DNA of 64,000 bases from Sipunculus nudus (taxonomy: Eukaryota > Annelida > Sipuncula > Golfingiida > Sipunculidae), in the NCBI GenBank assembly GCA_026874595.1, contig CM049319.1, positions 53,890,917 to 53,954,916 of the forward strand, written 5' to 3'. Made by a program: the position numbers and the translations under genes. The notes beneath the pieces are model-generated. The model was not told the DNA's origin. It made no database searches and saw only the letters and a list, made by a program, of their open reading frames with translations. Shown here in pieces: positions 61,701 to 64,000 of this stretch; the stretch's first letter is position 1, and every line of letters starts with the position of its first letter.

Positions 61701-62562
61701 ATGTCAGGCCAATACATCAAACTTCTCTTGAGTCAGGTGCACTGGCCTGACCAAGCTCAGGTGAAGAAGATAGTTGCCCCAAGTGAACTGGGACAAATTG
61801 CCAACTGCAGCTACTGCACTGAGTGAACGCTTAACCTGTACCTGGCCTGTAGTCAAATCTTAATAGTTGGCAGCTACTGACATTTTTGGGACAGTATGCA
61901 TTAATGTACAGACAACAGATGACACCACACCTTCACACAAGCTCACAGGTTGGCTAAAACTACAGGCGGCATCACTAGTTTTTGGGAACTGATAAAACTA
62001 GTCATGGTCAATATTCAAGGCAATATTCATAACAATCCATGCATTAATTATCAAGTTACTGGAGGTTTAATATAAAAATTTTGATTATTTTGGGGGTACT
62101 TATGAGCCCTATAGCTCAGAGGATTTAGGTTGCAGTGACCTAATTTTAGGTTTCCAAGGAGATTTTGTATTGACCTCCATGGATTTTAACTTAGAAGCTT
62201 GTATCTTAAGTTGTGCGATTTGTGCCTCGCTAATGGACAGCCGGATGCCCAGACAGCCAGTTACAGACTGGACGGGCGACGGACTAAGGGCCATACCTTC
62301 ACCTCAGTAAAGCTTCAGTCAGCTCAGCTAAAAAGTATAAAATGGCAGCACCAGTAAAACTGCTTTATACCTTTGCTAACGAGTTGTAGAAGTCAGTGCT
62401 TCCCGCACATAGGTATCGCCCTAGCAGTGTAGCGTGGGTAGTGAATATGGTGACAACTTCGATGTGTTTACAGCGCAGCACCAACAACCCCATGCCGGCC
62501 TGCCATTCATGGAAGTGAGCCAGGATTCTTGCTGGTGGGTTGTTGCGCATTTCCTTTTTAAA
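41503..62562 (-). CDS. GYS: Glycogen synthase, 3' part of gene, 12 coding exons (5' end outside window)
   Basis: This gene encodes glycogen [starch] synthase, which transfers glucose from UDP-glucose to the growing alpha-1,4 glycogen chain in the cytosol. Joined coding order is 62562-62371, 60597-60453, 57425-57308, 55160-55040, 53342-53176, 52293-52215, 51783-51670, 47622-47496, 45897-45740, 43624-43523, 42696-42625, 41673-41503. Every junction reads GT-AG on the minus strand and phase is kept, giving 521 codons and TGA. Visible family marks are [50 protein letters not shown] (catalytic E-x7-E), the arginine-rich [14 protein letters not shown] (glucose-6-phosphate sensing) and a Ser ladder in the last exon. 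Animal synthases are about 640-740 residues, so about 165-180 N-terminal residues, including the first UDP-glucose-binding lysine, are missing and should lie past base 64000. I recognised the family by recalled similarity to animal GYS; no search was run. Confidence 0.97.
42625..42696 (-). CDS. GYS: Glycogen synthase coding exon
   Basis: This exon has 24 whole codons between TTTTTCAG and GTAAGT, reading [20 protein letters not shown], then NPET. It matches the family segment RYYMSARHMALSKAFPEHF that closes the C-terminal domain before the regulatory tail. Confidence 0.95.
43120..43519. repeat. 18-bp minisatellite (GAGTGACAGACATTTGAC) next to a splice donor
   Basis: This is about 20 imperfect copies of a unit near GAGTGACAGACATTTGAC. 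The array runs right up to the donor of the arginine-cluster exon, so intron bases from about +6 on are already repeat. Both strands appear open only because the unit length is a multiple of three. Confidence 0.9.
43523..43624 (-). CDS. GYS: Glycogen synthase coding exon (arginine cluster)
   Basis: This exon has 34 whole codons after a TTCCAG acceptor and encodes [20 protein letters not shown], then [14 protein letters not shown]. The cluster [13 protein letters not shown] is the basic helix that binds glucose-6-phosphate and senses phosphorylation in animal enzymes; all its arginines are kept. The donor GTAAGT runs within a few bases into an 18-bp minisatellite (43120-43519). Confidence 0.97.
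44640..44845 (+). mobile_element. Short element with GGACAGAC tail and GTCCCCC hairpin, intronic
   Basis: A sequence without tandem modules is followed by GGACGGACAGACAGAGGGAC and closes with a strong hairpin, GTCCCCCGTTCC paired with GGAAGCGGGGGAC (about 44810-44836). The tail and hairpin order is the same as in the module-array elements. Confidence 0.6.
45105..45600 (-). mobile_element. Possible LINE 3' end fragment
   Basis: Read on the minus strand the stretch ends with GGCTGTTAGA-free text TTATTAGGCTAAACCAG followed by AAATAAATAATAAAT, the kind of short tandem tail seen at non-LTR retrotransposon 3' ends. No reverse-transcriptase reading frame is present; the copy would be strongly 5'-truncated. 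Confidence 0.3.
45740..45897 (-). CDS. GYS: Glycogen synthase coding exon
   Basis: The exon completes Ala and encodes [20 protein letters not shown], then [20 protein letters not shown] and [13 protein letters not shown]. It carries the second Glu of the catalytic motif plus the [10 protein letters not shown] block that contacts the sugar nucleotide. It has 158 bases, enters in phase 1, exits in phase 0 and is followed by GTCTGT. Confidence 0.98.
46075..46266 (-). mobile_element. tRNA-derived SINE-like sequence
   Basis: On the minus strand the start contains an A-box-like CGAGTGGTTAAGGC (46236-46250) and a B-box-like GTTCAAACC (46201-46209). Between them is a stem formed by CTTCA and TGAAG, as in a tRNA anticodon arm. 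The 3' part is not tRNA-like. The head lacks a clean acceptor stem, so it is not called a functional tRNA gene. Confidence 0.6.
46480..47015 (+). mobile_element. DR1-carrying module-array element B2, intronic
   Basis: This is the same module family as at 51.0 kb, with starts near 46530, 46675 and 46812. The last two are diverged (GTGACTTATTACCTCATTA and GTGACTTCTGACATCATTA). The tail is ACAGACAGATGGACTGTGGG, with a closing TGGGTATA/TATGTCCCA hairpin near 46978-47007. Confidence 0.72.
47085..47345 (+). mobile_element. Possible tRNA-derived SINE
   Basis: The head reads TTGTGGCTCAGGGATAAAGC, an A-box-like phrase, with GCTGGGTTTATATGC where a B box would lie. The body has GGGTTGCC and CCTGGTTAACAACAGG. 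Only the A box is convincing, so the call is tentative. Confidence 0.4.
47496..47622 (-). CDS. GYS: Glycogen synthase coding exon (catalytic loop)
   Basis: The exon is preceded by TTTCAG, encodes [20 protein letters not shown], then [22 protein letters not shown], and ends one base into Ala before GTCAGT. It contains the first Glu of the catalytic E-x7-E motif (EPWGYTP); the second Glu is in the next exon. FHPEFL and [14 protein letters not shown] are diagnostic of GT3 synthases. Confidence 0.98.
47790..48812 (+). mobile_element. Module-array element: five ~146-bp modules, tail and terminal hairpin
   Basis: The phrase GGTCTGGAGCCCTCATA, or a variant, recurs near 48060, 48205, 48350, 48497 and 48640, giving a ~146-bp period. 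The array is followed by GGACAGGAGTATGGAAGGAC and a closing hairpin with TAGGGC paired to GCCCTA near 48782-48806. The plan of lead sequence, tandem core, GGAC-type tail and hairpin resembles pearl/mgDINE-class non-autonomous Helentrons described in bivalves. That comparison is from memory and is an inference. Confidence 0.7.
48960..49830. promoter_or_regulatory. Repeat-free intron island with two POU octamers
   Basis: In the largest intron, about 800 bases between two module-array elements have higher complexity and GC than their surroundings. ATGCAAAT (perfect POU octamer) occurs at 49760-49767 and 49813-49820 within a direct repeat (TGATATGCAAAT / TTAATATGCAAAT). It may be an enhancer or alternative promoter. 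No exon of the synthase frame is found here. Confidence 0.3.
50950..51500 (+). mobile_element. DR1-carrying module-array element B1, intronic
   Basis: Three ~145-bp modules have GTGACCTCTGACCTCATTA-type starts near 51007, 51145 and 51292, each followed by ATGCATG and TTTGC. The tail is GGACGGATGGATGGATGGATGG, quoted here as repeats of GGAT, and ends in a weak hairpin (GGGTATA with TATACTCC). The layout matches the other module-array elements in this gene. Confidence 0.75.
51670..51783 (-). CDS. GYS: Glycogen synthase coding exon (PPVCTHNM block)
   Basis: This exon has 38 whole codons between TTTACAG and GTAAGT, reading [20 protein letters not shown] and on to [22 protein letters not shown] is one of the most conserved stretches in animal glycogen synthases. 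Both ends are phase 0. Confidence 0.97.
52215..52293 (-). CDS. GYS: Glycogen synthase coding exon
   Basis: This short 79-base exon is flanked by TTTCAG and GTAAAC. It completes Arg and encodes [20 protein letters not shown], then SILSLK. It corresponds to the family region around DKEDFTMMKRAIFATQR, between the coiled-coil insert and the CTHNM block. It ends in phase 0. Confidence 0.94.
53176..53342 (-). CDS. GYS: Glycogen synthase coding exon
   Basis: The exon follows an ATTGTAG acceptor and encodes [20 protein letters not shown], then [25 protein letters not shown] in two steps, ending with FESCL and a split Arg codon. The FIIFPAR-NNFN block aligns with the family pattern VVAFFIMPARTNNFN. 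The middle is a charged helical stretch typical of the tetramer-forming insert of GT3 synthases. Confidence 0.96.
53692..54402. repeat. 35-bp minisatellite, about 20 copies, intronic
   Basis: This is a regular tandem array with unit AACTCTTGATGTCAGAGTTG plus TTGGACTATCTGAGT (35 bases). Copies differ by single changes such as TATC/TTTC/TATT and AGAGT/TGAGT, and the array is uninterrupted for about 700 bases in the intron between exons 55040-55160 and 53176-53342. There are no unique spacers, so it is not CRISPR-like. Confidence 0.95.
55040..55160 (-). CDS. GYS: Glycogen synthase coding exon (UDP-site R/K)
   Basis: The exon finishes the Gly codon and reads [20 protein letters not shown], then [20 protein letters not shown]. 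The Arg in GRYEF and the Lys in SNKGAD correspond to the pair that binds the UDP phosphates in GT3 enzymes (R320/K326 in yeast Gsy2, from general knowledge). It ends in phase 0 before GTAAGT. Confidence 0.96.
55340..56203 (+). mobile_element. Module-array element A3: two modules, intronic
   Basis: This copy lies in the intron between exons 57308-57425 and 55040-55160. Its start is GTGACCCATAGGTCAAGACG, it has ATGGGTAACAGAGACC twice (near 55648 and 56007), and its end is a GACGG tail plus a hairpin at 56168-56198 and AAAA. A short duplication at GTTGTTTAGATATATATATAG lengthens the spacing between its two modules. Confidence 0.85.
56690..56885 (-). mobile_element. Possible tRNA-derived SINE
   Basis: The minus strand shows CTAACCAGCTCCTCTGGTTT followed by a B-box-like GAGTTCAAATC about 50 bases later, then a non-tRNA body. 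This spacing is typical of a tRNA-like SINE head. A box identity is weak. Confidence 0.4.
57308..57425 (-). CDS. GYS: Glycogen synthase coding exon
   Basis: The exon completes the split Asp and encodes [20 protein letters not shown], then the segment to FVRGHFHG. It ends two bases into a Gly codon before GTATGT. The [10 protein letters not shown] motif is a signature of the fungal/animal (GT3) synthases. Its 118 bases give a phase 1 entry and a phase 2 exit. Confidence 0.96.
58620..59548 (+). mobile_element. DR1-carrying module-array element B3, interrupted
   Basis: Modules near 58680 (GTGACCTCTGACCTCATTA) and 59350 (CTGACCTGTGACCTCATAA) are separated by about 500 bases that start with an AAT array and look like an inserted LINE 3' end. 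The element ends with AAACGGACAGCCATATGGAC and a GGTGTATCATAATACATCC hairpin at about 59519-59537. The pogo-like element follows 16 bases later. Confidence 0.65.
58728..59270 (-). mobile_element. Possible LINE 3' end with ATT-repeat tail
   Basis: On the minus strand the region ends TACATTGTCTGTATTAAAAC followed by an uninterrupted ATT array (58728-58766). Such a tail is usual for RTE/CR1-like 3' ends. It splits a DR1-carrying element into two parts, which supports insertion. No coding motif was seen. Confidence 0.4.
59565..60392. mobile_element. pogo/Tc1-like TIR element, 828 bp, flanked by TA
   Basis: The left end CAGTAGAGCGCCGTATTTCC and the right end, read in reverse complement, CAGTAGAGCGCCGTTTTTCC differ at one base, and each end is bordered by TA. 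The CAGTA start and TA target duplication fit the Tc1/mariner-pogo superfamily. A minus-strand open frame at 59776-60012 (78 codons) lies inside but shows no transposase motif I recognise, so the copy is probably non-autonomous or decayed. Two internal stretches share the motif AAGAAACAC-GTGTT. It sits in the intron after the IYHRY exon, starting about 60 bases from its donor. Confidence 0.82.
60453..60597 (-). CDS. GYS: Glycogen synthase coding exon
   Basis: The exon starts in phase 0 with [20 protein letters not shown] and continues through [20 protein letters not shown] to RKP. It ends one base into an Asp codon before GTGAGC. Its 145 bases match the family segment that follows the ATLLGR exon. 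The donor lies about 60 bases from the edge of a TIR transposon at 59565-60392, so reading on past the donor runs an open frame into that element. Confidence 0.96.
60930..61625 (+). repeat. Tandem ~140-bp GTGACCTTGACCTTTGACC modules, intronic
   Basis: Four to five imperfect copies start at about 60945, 61050, 61190, 61335 and 61480. Each has a CCTGTGACCTTGACC-like phrase, a CAATCTTT block and a GGGTC/GGGCCAT block. The array abuts element A4 after about 300 bases and may be its lead region or an independent element. The repeated TGACCT half-sites match the DR1-carrying family found in other introns. Confidence 0.65.
61930..62334 (+). mobile_element. Module-array element A4: one diverged module, intronic
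   Basis: A single diverged module (TTTTGGGGGTACTTATGAGCC, then AGGTTTCCAAGGAGATTTTG) is followed by GGACAGCCGGATGCCCAGAC and ends CAGTCAGCTCAGCTAAAAAG, as in A1-A3. The terminal hairpin is degraded. It lies about 40 bases from the donor of the exon at 62371-62562. Confidence 0.7.
62371..62562 (-). CDS. GYS: Glycogen synthase coding exon (first in window)
   Basis: This exon has 64 whole codons, begins in phase 0 after a TTTCAG acceptor and ends with AAG before GTATAA. It encodes [20 protein letters not shown] followed by [17 protein letters not shown] and DFYNSLAK. The HFHEW and THATLLGR blocks belong to the N-terminal Rossmann-like GT3 domain and are near invariant in animal synthases. No upstream exon could be found between 62563 and 64000, so the next 5' exon is outside the window. 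Confidence 0.96.
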
Positions 62563-62929
62563 CTGAAATTCAAGAATGTAAATTAATTATTAAATCACAA
62601 TGCCCAATAGTTCATATGCTAATTTAAGGCTTCAATGCAGCAATGATACATTGCAATAAATCTTAAATATCATATATATAGGTGCTGACCGGACCACTCC
62701 CTCATCTGGTCTATCACAGCGGCCAGGTCCTGGTCAAGCTCAGCTGTAGGTGGTCCTATACTGAGGTTGGACTGGTCTTAGAGGTCCAGTCCATTTATTT
62801 AATAATTATTAAAAAATACTTTAAAATTATAAATAAAAATATGATTATACAAGCTGATGCAAATGATAATAATGATTATACATAATAATAATAATAATAA
62901 TTACAATAATAATTATAATAATAATAAGA

Positions 62930-63245
62930 GCAACACAAATGGGTGCATAATATGCAAGTTGCATTTTTGTGACCTCTGACCTCAGTAAATATGCATGAAT
63001 TTGCTGAGACTGTACTTCAGGTGAGAAAATGTATTTGTTAACAGTCATCATGATTTATGGTCATCATGATATGAAAATATATCACAATTTTGGTAAGTCA
63101 GTGTGGTGACCTCTGACCTCATTCAATATGCATGGATTTTGCTTGAAATAGAACTAAGGTGAGTTATTATACTGATTGATATTTGTCTTGAGTTTTATCA
63201 AAATCCATCGATTGAAATTGTCATGTAAACACTCTGAAAATATAA
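62930..63245 (+). mobile_element. DR1-carrying repeat B4 (two modules, no tail)
   Basis: Two modules carry perfect TGACCTCTGACCT at 62970-62982 and 63107-63119, each followed by TATGCATG and TTTGCT. An AAT array precedes them at 62882-62930. No GGAC tail or closing hairpin was seen, so this is a truncated relative. Confidence 0.65.
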
Positions 63246-63307
63246 CCAGCTAAAACAACGATGGCTACTCATGAAGGAACACGCATTATATGCTGGATCA
63301 TTGTGAA

Positions 63308-63475
63308 GAGACTTAAATGTTGTGAGACATGTAAACTAGGGATTTATTGTAAAATTCTTAATTGCCATACTAGGTTGTAATCTTCATATGTAGTTTTCTA
63401 GGAAATTATTGAAAAATTGAGAAAATTATCTACAAAAAAAACAGGAGGACAACATGTGGTGAAATGGACTATAAA
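63308..63475 (+). repeat. Dispersed repeat D, copy 2
   Basis: It shares GGGATTTATTGTAAAATTCT, AGGTTGT, ATTGAAAAAT and GGTGAAATGGACTATAA in order with the copy at 4.0-4.2 kb (opposite orientation). Confidence 0.7.
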
Positions 63476-63797
63476 TCTCCTTTTTATTCTCCTTCATGAT
63501 ACCCTGCTGTCACAGGTCTGATTCTTGGCCCTGTGCCAGAACCACCGTAATAGGACCACCAAGAGTAGGTGTCGCATGTTTAAAATTTGGAGCTGGATGC
63601 ACAATGTGATACCACGCTCTCATTGGTCTAATTCTAAATTCTTTACTCTGTTCTATCCCTTTTGGTGAGATACGGAGAATCTTGCTATACAAGGCGGCGG
63701 ATAAAACGAAGGAGATCTGGAACGACTGTGTATAACTGCTGTGTAAGGAGTGTAATATTACTAATAAATAAATCTCTGACTTGGGGTGCTATAGGCG

Positions 63798-63858
63798 GTC
63801 AGACTAATAACTGAAAAGATTTTGGTCCATTTTGGTCCTTCTTGGTTATTAGTCTGAC
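63798..63858. repeat. Perfect 14-bp inverted repeat GTCAGACTAATAAC
   Basis: GTCAGACTAATAAC at 63798-63811 is matched exactly by GTTATTAGTCTGAC at 63845-63858, with a 33-base spacer containing TTTTGGTCC twice. It could be a MITE remnant or hairpin RNA. Confidence 0.75.
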
Positions 63859-64000
63859 TCTGCTTCAGGCATAGATAATTTTTATCAGACACTGATAAGG
63901 TCACAGTGTAAAATATTGATTGGTGCACGTGTTGATCAGGCGTATTATTCACGTATAAATTTATTTCGCAAATATCATCAATTTGAAACCCTTGCAAAAA

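Noticed and set aside
62563-64000. Search for the next upstream synthase exon
   Set aside because: No minus-strand stretch resembling the expected segment before FKKEMR (for example a WFLGE-like end before GT) was found; the exon is taken to lie outside the window.
1-64000. Prokaryotic defence, phage or plasmid system
   Set aside because: Interrupted GT-AG gene, AT microsatellites, MITEs and SINE-like sequences all point to an animal nuclear genome.

Overview
The window is animal nuclear DNA. It is AT-rich and full of microsatellites, minisatellites and small transposons, and it holds one gene that I can identify. No operons, Shine-Dalgarno sites or prokaryotic gene layout are present. The repeat repertoire suggests a mollusc, most likely a bivalve: tandem-module elements that end in GGACAGACGG-type tails and a terminal hairpin, many MITEs, and tRNA-like SINEs. 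This is an inference from repeat style and protein similarity; the species cannot be named.

The gene is glycogen synthase (GYS family), on the minus strand from about 62.56 kb down to 41.50 kb. Twelve coding exons could be joined by GT-AG sites with consistent phase, giving 521 codons plus a stop. The N-terminal part (roughly the first 165-180 residues) is not in the window and should lie beyond base 64000. The catalytic E-x7-E motif, the R/K pair of the UDP site, the arginine cluster that senses glucose-6-phosphate, and the GSK3/CK2 phosphorylation ladder are all readable.

Regions. From 1 to about 36 kb is a gene desert with no supported host gene. It holds a TAA-flanked Harbinger-like MITE pair (1.1 and 30.3 kb), a 332-bp MITE (3.2 kb), a ~176-bp TIR MITE family (2.9, 29.9 and 36.6 kb), a hAT-like element nested in a larger TIR element (10.6-13.6 kb), a long-TIR element built of palindromic units (16.6-18.4 kb), a 31-bp satellite (24 kb), TA-repeats, and 17 G or C runs of at least 10 bases. 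From 31.6 to 34.1 kb is a long element with about six ~335-bp modules; shorter relatives occur at 39.3, 55.3 and 61.9 kb. From 36.8 to 41.5 kb is the 3' flank or 3' UTR side of the synthase gene. From 41.5 to 64 kb is the gene, with introns containing module-array elements, SINE-like sequences, two minisatellites (18 bp and 35 bp) and a pogo-like TIR element about 60 bp from a splice donor.

The best leads are the recurring design (tandem modules, GGACAGAC-type tail, terminal hairpin) across several unrelated sequences within one gene; repeated nuclear-receptor-like DR1 motifs carried into the introns by one such family; the phosphorylation ladder with a shortened tail; and repeats or transposons sitting against splice donors. 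I see no prokaryote-style defence or other multi-gene system.
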